Program-made: the position numbers and the translations under genes
Notes under the pieces: generated by a model
What the model saw: the letters and a program-made list of their open reading frames with translations, nothing else
Databases searched by the model: none
What the model was told of the DNA's origin: nothing
Shown: piece by piece, positions 8,476 through 16,797 of the stretch
Numbering within the stretch: position 1 is the stretch's first letter
Layout of the letters: every line of letters begins with the position of its first letter
Source of the DNA: MED-G105 sp039025235
Lineage (GTDB): Bacteria > Pseudomonadota > Alphaproteobacteria > Caulobacterales > Parvularculaceae
NCBI GenBank assembly: GCA_039025235.1
Contig: JBCCOS010000001.1
Span: 309,838-373,837, forward strand
Reading direction: 5' to 3'
Length of the DNA stretch: 64,000 nucleotides

Positions 8476-9087
8476 TTAATATTGAATCGAAGCCAAACCG
8501 TATCGCCGGAAAGCGCGAGATACCGTTGAAGGCGAAACGTGCAAAAGATCGGCTATTGAATCCAATGTCATGTCGTCTTCTTGCTGCATACGCTGGTGTG
8601 CAGAAACAACGGCATGAAGATCAAGCTTACGGGGCCGACCTAGCGTTTTTCCCTTATCACGCGCGGCTTGCAGTCCATCCAGCGTATTTTCAATGATCAG
8701 TTCCCGTTGAAATTCCGCAATGGCGGCAAAGATGTGGTAGACCATGCGGCCCCCAATGGTCGTTGTATTAATACCTTCGCTGAGGGAGCAGAAATGAATG
8801 CCCTCATTACGAAACTGCGTCAGAGAGTCCGCTAGGTGCTGAACGGAACGACCAAGACGACAGAGGCGGTAAACAATAAGCACATCACCTTCTCTTAATT
8901 CCTTCATGGCGCTGTCTAATCCGGGGCGGCGAGATTTTGCGCCCGATATACCGTGATCTTTGTAGATTTTATCGCATTGCATAGCCTTCAGCGCGTCAAG
9001 CTGCACGTCTAATTTTTGGTCTTTCGTGCTTACACGCGCATAGCCGATCTTGCGGCCCGTATTCTCTAGTTCAGGCCATACACCCAT
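8476..9087 (-). CDS. Tn3-type resolvase / DNA invertase
   Basis: This encodes 203 residues from ATG 9087, chosen for its GGAG site; a longer reading from 9225 has none and begins inside a palindrome. The catalytic domain opens with IGYARVSTKDQKL, where the Ser is the nucleophile, and contains YRLCRLGRS, the Arg motif, and the long E-helix (MVYHIFAAIAEFQRELI). The C-terminus has GRPRKL and a helix-turn-helix (TLDSIADLLHVSPSTVSRAF). It is a complete small serine recombinase and probably resolves cointegrates or dimers of the island. Confidence 0.9.
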   Translation of the reverse strand: MGVWPELENTGRKIGYARVSTKDQKLDVQLDALKAMQCDKIYKDHGISGAKSRRPGLDSAMKELREGDVLIVYRLCRLGRSVQHLADSLTQFRNEGIHFCSLSEGINTTTIGGRMVYHIFAAIAEFQRELIIENTLDGLQAARDKGKTLGRPRKLDLHAVVSAHQRMQQEDDMTLDSIADLLHVSPSTVSRAFRRYGLASIQY

Positions 9088-9099
9088 TTCTATTCTCCA

Positions 9100-9125
9100 C
9101 TTGCAAAAACCATCGTTTTTGCAAG
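9100..9125. promoter_or_regulatory. 26-bp perfect palindrome upstream of resolvase
   Basis: CTTGCAAAAA at 9100-9109 is exactly inverted as TTTTTGCAAG at 9116-9125 with a 6-base centre. It ends just before the ribosome site of the resolvase gene. It could be the resolvase's own recombination subsite and operator or the operator of another regulator. A related half site (AAAAACGAT) occurs near 9226 in front of the lipoprotein gene. Confidence 0.55.
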
Positions 9126-9237
9126 GCGATATCCCCCTTAGATGATGATTGCACGAACCCTGCAGAAATGCGGGGTTTGGCGATAAATTTGATTTCCATA
9201 AATTCAGCTTTTTCACTATGGTCAAAAACGATCATTT

Positions 9238-9669
9238 ATGCAGAGCATATTTGCAATTATCGGTGCAATGATAATTCTTGCATGCTCCCCCACTTATCCA
9301 CAAAACGCCGAAGCCGCAACGGACACCAAGACACCCGCTATTGTGTCAGAAACGCCGGGAGAGAGTGCGGAGAAAGCAATCGTACCGGAAGCGCCGGAAA
9401 CCAAAACCCGCAAGGAAGCCTATCGCGCTTCAACGGGAAAAATTGTCCTGCACTACGGGGAAGGCATTTTGGACGCTGACTTGGTGGCTGAGAGCCTTGT
9501 CAAACGGAGTTATCCGGCTCTTGTGTTTGCTGGCGGTCCCGAAAATCAGGTTGAAATGTTCATTGACCGGAAGCCAGCCGGAAAATTTACCCAACGCGAC
9601 CTCAATTTAGGCGACGTCGGGGGCCTCGCAATATCGCTCTTTGATGAGCATGTCGGAAAGCCTGAGTAG
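9238..9669 (+). CDS. Small lipoprotein
   Basis: This encodes 143 residues. The N-terminus MQSIFAIIGAMIILAC is a short lipoprotein signal with Cys at 16; an internal ATG at 9268 would shorten it too much. A Pro/Ala/Glu-rich linker (residues 20-60) follows, and then a compact domain with beta-rich segments (KIVLHYGEGILDADLVAES, AISLFDEH). It is divergent from the resolvase and convergent with the coiled-coil gene. The function is unknown; small lipoproteins of mobile elements are often entry-exclusion proteins, which is only a guess here. Confidence 0.65.
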   Translation: MQSIFAIIGAMIILACSPTYPQNAEAATDTKTPAIVSETPGESAEKAIVPEAPETKTRKEAYRASTGKIVLHYGEGILDADLVAESLVKRSYPALVFAGGPENQVEMFIDRKPAGKFTQRDLNLGDVGGLAISLFDEHVGKPE

Positions 9670-9673
9670 CGCC

Positions 9674-10834
9674 CTACATACCGTTACCGGGTAGACTGGC
9701 GACAACCGCAGCAGTCTGGGTAACTTCTGCGGTGGCCTGCTCTTGCGTGTCCAAGGTGGCAAAATATTTGTCACCAAACAGATGCTCGGTATCTTCATTA
9801 AATGAAATTAGTTCCGCCGCTTCTTCTGAAAGCGCCTCTACAAGTTCTTTTTCACGTTCCAACCGCTTCATCGGATCTTCTATTTTCTGCGCTTCTGCAT
9901 AGCCTTTTTCAAAAGTGCAAACCTCATCTTCAAGCGAATACATTTGCGCAGATATCGCATTTCGTTCTTCAAGGAGACTGGCATCATCGGCACCAGCTTC
10001 CTGAACATCCAGTTGTTCAAGATAACGATCAATATTGTCGTCTAATGCTCCAGCACGTGCTGATCTGGTTTCGATAGCTCTTGAGGGGTCGGAGCGTATT
10101 TCCGCTTGTCGTTTCTCAATCGCATCGTGCGTGGCTTCTTTTTGCTGTTGCAAATCCTGATTGCGTTTGTCCAATGCATCGCGTTCACTTTGGCGCGTAG
10201 ACCGGGTTGCATCGAGTTTGTCTTGCGCCGTGCCGTTGTCGATATCCTCTTGTGTGATCCGGTATTTATCCATCATCGCCTTGTGACGGGGATCGCTCGG
10301 ATCAAGCTCACCTGACGCGATCAAATCATCTAACTGGTCAATTTCGCTGAGTTCTCTGTCGATTTCCTCAATGCGTTTATTATTGGCGGCGATTTCGGCG
10401 TCAATCCGGGCCAGATCATCAAGAAGCTGTTGCATCACCAGATCATTGACAAGCTTATCTTGGTTGCGCTGACGCTTGCGTTTTTCTTTATCGGCTGTAC
10501 CGCTTGTTGTTTGCCCAAGCGGATTCATGCGGCCATTGGTTTCAAGGTTCACATCTGCGCCTTCATCACCGACAAGACCGCGCACAGCGTAGGTGAGGTC
10601 TTTTTCGATAAGGGCTTTGACCTTCTCATGAACCTCAGCGATAGCGTCTTCTGTCTCTTGAGGAGACAAGGCAATCGCTGGGGGAGAAATGTGTGGTTTT
10701 TCATCTGTAACGGCAGGCCCGAAATGGCGCGCAAGTGTCTCAGGACCAAGCCGCTTTCCGGCTTCTTCCTTCATCACATCTATAATTGCTTGGGTAGATA
10801 CCCCTTGAGGCGCACCGCCGCTCGTCACCGCCAT
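9674..10834 (-). CDS. Long coiled-coil protein
   Basis: This encodes 386 residues from ATG 10834 (MAVTSGGAP), which has an AGGGTG site; an upstream ATG at 10885 is less well placed. Residues of about 125-330 are almost entirely charged helix with heptads (DDLARIDAEIAANNKRIEEI, LDKRNQDLQQQKEATHDAIE). There is no signal peptide or membrane segment. The N-terminus has a regular amphipathic part (AIIDVMKEEAGKRLGPETLA). It could be a structural or phage-like tape component, or a partner of the transfer proteins. No family assigned. Confidence 0.65.
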   Translation of the reverse strand: MAVTSGGAPQGVSTQAIIDVMKEEAGKRLGPETLARHFGPAVTDEKPHISPPAIALSPQETEDAIAEVHEKVKALIEKDLTYAVRGLVGDEGADVNLETNGRMNPLGQTTSGTADKEKRKRQRNQDKLVNDLVMQQLLDDLARIDAEIAANNKRIEEIDRELSEIDQLDDLIASGELDPSDPRHKAMMDKYRITQEDIDNGTAQDKLDATRSTRQSERDALDKRNQDLQQQKEATHDAIEKRQAEIRSDPSRAIETRSARAGALDDNIDRYLEQLDVQEAGADDASLLEERNAISAQMYSLEDEVCTFEKGYAEAQKIEDPMKRLEREKELVEALSEEAAELISFNEDTEHLFGDKYFATLDTQEQATAEVTQTAAVVASLPGNGM

Positions 10835-11124
10835 GTTGACACCCTGTTTTTGTTCTTTTGCGGGGCTGGTGGGCCGGACGTTCAAAACTGTCTACACAAC
10901 AGCGCCGCATATTGGGGCCAGTGACCTTTATTTTGCGGCCATCCGACCCATAAGCCGAATGTGTAGAACAAGTTTTGAAGCTTGACCGGGCGAATTTGCA
11001 CCCGGATTTGTTTCTATATTTATTGTACTTTATTTTTTGTCAGGCGGTCAAAATTCGTTTTTTGAAAACAGAAATAAATTGTATAAAGAATATAAGGCAA
11101 AACGAATAGAGATTATATATTGGA

Positions 11125-11289
11125 ATGACAAAGAAACTCTCAGATATTGAAATATCCGAAACTATGATACGGGCGCTCAACGACCTTGAGCGCATCGAAT
11201 TTGAATTTAGCATCAATGAACCTTCAGCAAAGAAAATTGAAGGTCGCCTAGTAGCCTTCATGCGGGAAAAAGGCGATACAGAGCAATGA
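11125..11289 (+). CDS. Small charged protein, 54 residues
   Basis: This short reading frame starts with MTKKLSDIEISETMIRALND and ends at TGA 11287-11289. Codon use looks like real coding sequence and the product is a charged, helical peptide. Only weak ribosome-binding purines precede the ATG. It lies alone, divergent from the coiled-coil gene. It resembles small mobile-element regulators in size; no family recognised. Confidence 0.45.
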   Translation: MTKKLSDIEISETMIRALNDLERIEFEFSINEPSAKKIEGRLVAFMREKGDTEQ

Positions 11290-11406
11290 ACTCGTATCAA
11301 ATTTCCGTGTCATAATTTAAATCATGACAAACAGGACCGAATATTTTTTACCATCATGTAAGCTATTTTGGTGCAACCAAACATCACTCAAAAACATAGT
11401 GCAATT

Positions 11407-11535
11407 ATGAAGCACATGCCTGTTAATAGGGATTTGTTGCTGCGTGATCGTAAAGAAGATTGCGACGTAATAGCTGAAACTTTGCCTATGCGTGGGTATT
11501 CAAACGCTACAATAGCGAGTGCGGCGGTCCACTGA
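11407..11535 (+). CDS. Possible 42-residue leader peptide before HAD gene
   Basis: A short frame beginning MKHMPVNRDLLLRDRKEDCD ends 20 bases before the start of the HAD phosphatase. It may be a small upstream gene coupled to it. There is no clear ribosome site and no recognisable family, so it may also be chance. Confidence 0.25.
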   Translation: MKHMPVNRDLLLRDRKEDCDVIAETLPMRGYSNATIASAAVH

Positions 11536-11554
11536 AGAAGCTGAGGGCTGTTTT

Positions 11555-12139
11555 ATGTCAGCACAACCCATTGACACAACGCGCATTCTTCTTGTTCTTG
11601 ACGTGGATGAGACGCTTATTCATGCGCGTGAAAAACCACTTGAGCGCAGAGCTGATTTTCGTGTTTCCGATTATCACGTATATTGCAGACCGCATTTACC
11701 GGAGTTTCTGGCGCGTTGTTCTAACGCTTTTGAGGTGGCGGTTTGGTCAACAGGCTCAGATGATTATGTGAATGCGATCATTCACAAAATCTTTCCCGAT
11801 CCAAATATTTTGCAATTTATCTGGGGGCGTAGCCGCGCAACGCTGAAAAGCACGATTGCGGATGAAGCCGGGTATATGCGGCGCGCGTTCGGTCACATGG
11901 ATTACATAAAGCCTCTTGAAAAAGTTGTGCGTAAAGGTTGGTCAATTGAGAAGATCTTGATCGTAGACGACTCACCCGAAAAATGTGTAAGGAACTACGG
12001 CAACGCGATTTATCCGCGCGCTTTTGAAGGTGAACTTACTGACGATGAGCTTCCAAAGCTTGCAGCTTATCTGGAAAGTTTGAAAGACTGCGAAAATGTT
12101 CGTAAGTTGGAAAAACGTAACTGGCGCGATAAAGTTTGA
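11555..12139 (+). CDS. FCP1/NIF-type HAD phosphatase
   Basis: This encodes 194 residues from ATG 11555 (preceded by GAGGGC); a GTG start at 11519 would add 12 residues. The HAD motif I reads LDVDETLIH, with nucleophile D16 and acid/base D18. Motif II is AVWSTGSDDYV, and motif IV reads ILIVDDSPEKCV. This is the small FCP1-like or NIF-type subfamily, best known as eukaryotic CTD phosphatases but also spread among bacteria and their mobile elements. The bacterial substrate is unknown. It stands as single-gene cargo. Confidence 0.85.
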   Translation: MSAQPIDTTRILLVLDVDETLIHAREKPLERRADFRVSDYHVYCRPHLPEFLARCSNAFEVAVWSTGSDDYVNAIIHKIFPDPNILQFIWGRSRATLKSTIADEAGYMRRAFGHMDYIKPLEKVVRKGWSIEKILIVDDSPEKCVRNYGNAIYPRAFEGELTDDELPKLAAYLESLKDCENVRKLEKRNWRDKV

Positions 12140-12983
12140 GGCATCAAAGACAGTAGGACTTTACTCCTGTTAGCCTTAATGGTTCTGTTTTTACACTCTG
12201 TGCAAGATGTGCGTGTAGTACAATCTCAATATTTCGTTTGCGAATTATCGTGATAGTACTAGTCCGTACCGGACCGAGCACGCATCTTGTTTAAGAGAGA
12301 CTCTCCGGTCTCTCGTTAAAAATCTCTCTCAGGGAACCCCTAAAGCCAGCATAGCTGGCAAGGGTTTCATTTGGCGCAATTCAGGCATTGAGCATTCATG
12401 CGCCATAGCGTATCGCCGCTAACCACTCGTCAGGGCTTGGAGATTGAACCTCTCCACCCGACACCCGAACCATGCCTGAAGGGGCCTATCGCCGCCCCTT
12501 GCAATCCAGCTCTTGGGGTTCCGCCCCCAAACTGCGACCCGGTAATTCGTACCGGGAAACGACCAACCCTAACGCCGGATTGGATGCGCGTGCTCTTGGC
12601 TAAGATCAATCAAGCCACACTGCCGCCAGTTTGAACACCGCCAAGAACCCTTCTTGGATACGGCGGCTTCAAGGCTTATTTTCGCCAGAAGCGGTCACTC
12701 GTCGACTTTGCGGTAAATGACCAGATAGAGCTCAAACTACCGGCAACAGCCTCGGGGTGGGCTCAACGTCTCAGGGGCCGAGCCGACATTCGATTTCGGT
12801 GTGGTAATGGGATCTCTGCGCGATCATGGACGCTTCGACTGCTCTAAACTTGATAAGAAGCTCGCACATGCTATTATAATACTGTGGGAGACAAATATTT
12901 TGTTCTCGTGCGAGATCGCGATAAATGGGTACTGTTTAGTGCCTGATGGCAAATTGTGGAGATCTGATTCCATGACTCGCCGG

Positions 12984-13036
12984 AAATCGCAGGACCCAGC
13001 GATTGCCCCTCGTTAACTTTGTGTTACGAGGGGAAC
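12984..13036 (+). repeat. 50-bp direct repeat with hairpin, copy 1
   Basis: This copy begins AAATCGCAGGACCCAGCGAT and contains GCCCCTCG...CGAGGGG, a 7-bp hairpin stem. The same layout recurs at 13259-13312 with most bases unchanged, 275 bases further on. Confidence 0.7.
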
Positions 13037-13258
13037 TTCTGGTGTTTCCCATATTTTGCCTTCGTGAAATGTGTCTCGACCGGCTACCTTTTCTGAAGAA
13101 TTCGACCTGTAGCGCATCGTTGACAGTATAGATTAATCGCGTTCCACTTACCAAGTGGGGAGCATTTGCATTTAAAGGTTCCTTGCCGGATCGCAAATTG
13201 GTGAGGCGCAAGTTCCGCTGCTGATATATCGTGGCAATCTAACGCCACTGAGCACCGC

Positions 13259-13312
13259 AAATCGCGGCATCCAGCGATTGCCCCTCACCAACTTTGTGTT
13301 GCGAGGGGACTT
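13259..13312 (+). repeat. 50-bp direct repeat with hairpin, copy 2
   Basis: This second copy begins AAATCGCGGCATCCAGCGAT and contains CCCCTC...GAGGGG. Its last GAGGGG arm is placed so that it serves as the ribosome site of the gene starting at 13319, so the hairpin may limit that gene's translation. Confidence 0.7.
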
Positions 13313-13318
13313 CATAAA

Positions 13319-14935
13319 TTGAGCAGAAGTGTTTTTCTAAATGTTCAGATACCATTTGTCGATTTCCGGAAGCTGACAAGCAGTCCGCCGCATGCGCTTC
13401 ACAGACCATCTTGGCCGAAGCCTGCTGCCCACGAGTTTGTTAGACGTTTTGGCGCTGTTGATACTCGCAGGCCGATTGATCGGTCCCATGACGAGTCTGA
13501 ATGGCTCACCTCGAAGTATGCTACCGGAAGACACTACGTTGATTGTAAAAAAATTCTGAACAATGAGTCTGTTTCATTAGAGAGAATATTCCGGTATGGC
13601 TCTGACTATAATCTTCGGCCAATTTTCTTTCGACTAATTGGCGATCAGCCAGCAATTGTGCGTTTTGAGCTTGGATTTCTGATAACCACTAAAAGTGATT
13701 ACTCGTGGAAGGGCCAAGACTCGCTCGTAAACTTTCTTTCGGTGGTACTATCAGGTGAATTGTTCGCACTGTCGGAGGGAACTCCAGGGAAGCCTCAGCA
13801 ACGAAAAACGTTGGCATCAATCGCTGCTACACTAAGGCGAAGGTACTTTACCGCAACCGAGTTGCATGACGGCTCTGGAAGTCCCAATGAATTTAATCCA
13901 AAACTCTTGAAACCTTTGGATTGGTCTCTTGTCGTGCAACTACCGAGGAGAGATCATTTTGCGTGGCTTGCTAGGACCAGTATTCTTAACCCAAATGGGG
14001 CAAGGGGTCGAAAGAAGGGAATTGCAATATCGCATCGCGAGATTCGAAAATACCTATTGAACTGGCAGTACAGGCACAATTGGAAAGACGTAAAACCGAA
14101 CTCACTTCGGTTTTGCAGCGGATATTATGCCATCGGAAATTTGAGATCGGGCGAGGAGAAAGACGCTCGAGCATTCAGAATTGCTTATCTCCGATTGAGG
14201 GCAGAAATTCTGTCTTTATGGACTGTGACAAACGAGATTCAAGAGAACGGCGTGCTTTCGGAATACTCAGATCGCAGTTCGCCGAAATCTGATCAGAACG
14301 AATCATTGGCCCGGTACCTTACATCAAGCCTCGACCGAATAACCGACACGCTGAACGGTAACAATGAGATTGGACCGACTAGTCGTGCGGTAGCAGAGGC
14401 GTTGAGATTAGATGATCTCTTCACCCCAGAACTCATTGATCAGCTTCACACGCGCTGTGGCCATCTTGTCGAAAGGCGGCAGATAAACCGGTCAGCTGAG
14501 AATCTTATAATAAACGCTGTTGGCGAGAGCATCGCAATTGGTGTCGAAAATTCAAATACACAAGTAGGAGAAGTCAAAATGTCAAAGTACAGCTTTGAAG
14601 GTCCAACGAATATTGGCGCTGTCGGGGACAATGCATCTGCATCCGATTTTACTCAAGGCTTTGCGACCGGAACGGTTTCTGAAGTGGAGATGAAAAAGCT
14701 CTCTGAGCAACTACAATTGTTGATATTGGATCTACGTGAAAAGAACAATGACGATCCCGAAGCAACTGTTTCCATCGCGCACTTGGAAGGAGCGAAAACA
14801 GCGATCGACCAAGGCGACACATCGACAGCAATGGATTACCTTAAGGCCGCTGGACAATGGGTATTGGAAAAGGCGTCTGCAATCGGTGTTCCGGTTGCGA
14901 TCGCCGCAATCAAAGGGGCGCTGGGATTGAAGTGA
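13319..14935 (+). CDS. Unknown 538-residue protein with hydrophobic C-terminal helix
   Basis: The frame opens with TTG at 13319, 9 bases after a GAGGGG site; there is no ATG for most of the frame, and the first residues (FLNVQIPFVDFR) look like a real folded start. The N-terminal 370 residues appear alpha/beta without known motifs. The last 118 residues, from MSKYSFEGPTNIG, form a separate module: a Gly/Asn-rich turn (IGAVGDNASASDFTQG), then two or three helices (LSEQLQLLILDLRE) and a hydrophobic end helix (IGVPVAIAAIKGALGLK). That order suggests a sensor or recognition part with a membrane-active or oligomerising tail, as in some bacterial conflict effectors. This is inference. Confidence 0.6.
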   Translation: MSRSVFLNVQIPFVDFRKLTSSPPHALHRPSWPKPAAHEFVRRFGAVDTRRPIDRSHDESEWLTSKYATGRHYVDCKKILNNESVSLERIFRYGSDYNLRPIFFRLIGDQPAIVRFELGFLITTKSDYSWKGQDSLVNFLSVVLSGELFALSEGTPGKPQQRKTLASIAATLRRRYFTATELHDGSGSPNEFNPKLLKPLDWSLVVQLPRRDHFAWLARTSILNPNGARGRKKGIAISHREIRKYLLNWQYRHNWKDVKPNSLRFCSGYYAIGNLRSGEEKDARAFRIAYLRLRAEILSLWTVTNEIQENGVLSEYSDRSSPKSDQNESLARYLTSSLDRITDTLNGNNEIGPTSRAVAEALRLDDLFTPELIDQLHTRCGHLVERRQINRSAENLIINAVGESIAIGVENSNTQVGEVKMSKYSFEGPTNIGAVGDNASASDFTQGFATGTVSEVEMKKLSEQLQLLILDLREKNNDDPEATVSIAHLEGAKTAIDQGDTSTAMDYLKAAGQWVLEKASAIGVPVAIAAIKGALGLK

Positions 14936-15212
14936 TCAGAAAGTAAGCCGGCGCGCGCCTAGTAGGTAGCTATAACTGCCTCCTAAAGCTTTTATCTGTA
15001 TGCCACCGGAGAGAAGCTTCATGTGACGATTGCGCACCTTGTTGGAACCGCCGCCGCGCAGAACCAGACGTCTGCTGATCGGGTGCGTATACGATCAGAC
15101 ACTCCCGCTTTGAGTCGCCTTGTAATAATTATCCGGGCACGGGCCTTGTTCTTCCCCCTTATAACTGCGCCACAGATTTTGTATTTTTCTACAAACATGG
15201 TGAGGTTTTGGG

Positions 15213-15500
15213 ATGGCGAGGAAACGTTTCAACGAAGAACAGATACTAGATATTTTACGTCAGATAGAGTTGAGCCTGGCGTCTGGATCTGATGTGTCCG
15301 GCGCTTGTCGATCCGTCGGTGTGAGCGAAGCGACGTATTATGTTTGGCGGAAAAAGTATGGGGGCATGGGCAAGAGCCAGCTTCGCGAAATGAAAGAGCT
15401 GGCGAAAGAAAATGCTCAGTTGAAGAAGATTGTCGCTGAGCTTGAGCTGGATAAACTAATCCTGAAAGAAAGTTTGGATTTTTTAAAACCAAAGGTCTGA
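15213..15500 (+). CDS. IS3-family OrfA
   Basis: This encodes 95 residues: a helix-turn-helix domain (GACRSVGVSEATYYVWRKKY) followed by a leucine-zipper coiled coil (LAKENAQLKKIVAELELDKL). OrfA binds the element's ends and dimerises with OrfAB. Near its end is TTTAAAA at 15482-15488, in the T_TTA_AAA register of a canonical slippery site for -1 frameshifting into orfB. Confidence 0.92.
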   Translation: MARKRFNEEQILDILRQIELSLASGSDVSGACRSVGVSEATYYVWRKKYGGMGKSQLREMKELAKENAQLKKIVAELELDKLILKESLDFLKPKV

Positions 15501-16336
15501 CAACTGATCAGCTTCGTCAGGCGGTTATTCATGCACGCCAAAGAACCGGCTCATCGGAACGGCGGACCTGCAAGACGCTTGGTGTTCCCCGATCAACACA
15601 GCGTTATAAGGCTGCCACCTCAAAAGATGATGACGACAGCCTTCGGCTGGCTTTAATTCGATTGGCGAAACAATACGGCCGCTACGGTTATCGCAAAATT
15701 GCGAAGTTGTTGCGTATTGAAGGCTGGACCGTCAATCATAAGAAGGTTGAACGGCTGTGGAGAGAAGAAGGTCTGCAGCTGCCGCAGCGTCATAAGAAAC
15801 GCAAACGCCTTTATCACAAAGACAGCTCCGTCATCCGCTTGAGGCCGAAATATCCCAATCATATCTGGAGCATTGATTTCGTTCATGACCGGCTGAGTAG
15901 CAGCCGCAAATACAAAATGCTCACTGTCATCGATGAATACACCCGCGAAGCGCTGTGTGTTGTCGCCAACCATAAAATGGGCTCAGCGGAAGTGTTGGAA
16001 GCGCTGTACCCGCTACTCCTTAAACATGGAAAACCTGAATTTATTCGTTCTGACAACGGTCCCGAGTTCGCTTCGGAAGGCTTCCAGACGTGGCTCAAGA
16101 AGGTCGGCGTCAAACCAATCCGCATCTATCCAGGCTCTCCTTGGGAGAACGGATACAATGAACGCTTCAACGGGACGCTGCGCCGAGAAGTCCTGAACGC
16201 AGAATGGTTTGTATCAATCGATCAAGCAAAATGCGTCATCGCCAGATGGCTAAAGCAATACAATCATATCAGACCGCACCAAGCGCTCGGCATGCGACCG
16301 CCGGTTCCAGAAACTATATCAGAAATTGGCACATAA
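15488..16336 (+). CDS. IS3-family OrfB (DDE transposase, made by -1 frameshift)
   Basis: The frame is open from the slippery site at 15482-15488 to TAA at 16334-16336, about 282 residues, and has no ATG near its beginning, so it depends on the frameshift to give OrfAB. The DDE residues lie in WSIDFVHDRL, IRSDNGPEF and WENGYNERFNGTL, the last Glu lying 35 residues after the second Asp as the rve domain requires. A conserved HTH-like segment (KKVERLWREEGLQLP) precedes the core. It appears intact and possibly active. Confidence 0.9.
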   Translation, partial: TKGLTTDQLRQAVIHARQRTGSSERRTCKTLGVPRSTQRYKAATSKDDDDSLRLALIRLAKQYGRYGYRKIAKLLRIEGWTVNHKKVERLWREEGLQLPQRHKKRKRLYHKDSSVIRLRPKYPNHIWSIDFVHDRLSSSRKYKMLTVIDEYTREALCVVANHKMGSAEVLEALYPLLLKHGKPEFIRSDNGPEFASEGFQTWLKKVGVKPIRIYPGSPWENGYNERFNGTLRREVLNAEWFVSIDQAKCVIARWLKQYNHIRPHQALGMRPPVPETISEIGT

Positions 16337-16351
16337 CGATGGGGCTGGACA

Positions 16352-16797
16352 GCCTCATATTGGAATTCGGGGTCGAAGTCGCCTTCGGCAGTTTGCGGCG
16401 CGAATGTCCAGAGGTTCCAACACCGTGGGTTCTTCTCAAGGTCGGTTGTTGGCGCAATCTACAGTTGAAGGGTACGCCTGCTAACGGGGGCGGCTGTGAG
16501 CCCAAGCGTTTTGCTCAGATGGCGGATGTGTCACGCATGGTAGCCAGTCGGGGGGCACGGCATGCCGCTTAAGTCTACGGCAAAAAACCTACTGCAAAGC
16601 GGTCGTTCGTAAACTCAAGAGCTACTTCCGCTTCTGGCGAGGATTTCCCGCTCGTGATCGAACCAGCATTTCTGGCCCAAACCGGAAGTAGCACTTCACC
16701 AGACGAATGTCTGCTTTGCGCAGTATATTGCTCTTTTTTTAAGTATCAGACGGTTACCGACCTCTGCCTATCAAAGGTGCAGGTTATCGACAGTGAA
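16352..16797. other. G+C-rich spacer right of IS copy 1
   Basis: There is no convincing gene. An open frame on the + strand runs out of the IS to 16572, but its codons do not resemble a folded protein. Composition changes from G+C-rich to A+T-rich near 16,730, where the exported-protein locus begins, so this may be a scar of the IS insertion or an older junction. Confidence 0.4.

Larger units (their letters stand above)
12140..13318. other. 1.2-kb region without convincing genes, rich in hairpins
   Basis: Several inverted repeats are seen: GAGAGAC/GTCTCTC at 12295-12314, TCCG/CGGA around 12262-12273, and an imperfect long-range pair CAAGATG(TG)CGTG near 12203 with CACGCATCTTG near 12279. A proline-rich 78-codon frame at 12398-12634 lacks homology-like features. 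The right end holds a pair of 50-bp direct repeats described separately. It could be a remnant of a replication or attachment region; no iterons are evident. Confidence 0.5.
15147..16351 (+). mobile_element. IS3-family insertion sequence, copy 1
   Basis: The element is 1205 bp. The left end TGTTCTTCCCCCTT and the reverse complement of the right end (TGTCCAGCCCCATC) form imperfect terminal inverted repeats. The flanks carry a 4-bp direct duplication GCCT at 15143-15146 and 16352-16355, showing an intact insertion. Four-base duplications are typical of the IS407 group of the IS3 family. It contains orfA and a frameshifted orfB. It is clearly related to, but diverged from, the copy at 25,991-27,190 and lies in the same orientation. 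Confidence 0.9.

Noticed and set aside
12398..12634. Proline-rich 78-codon frame
   Set aside because: Low-complexity translation with no ribosome site; more likely non-coding.
16204..16572. Frame running out of IS copy 1
   Set aside because: It is out of frame with the transposase and crosses the IS end into unrelated sequence.
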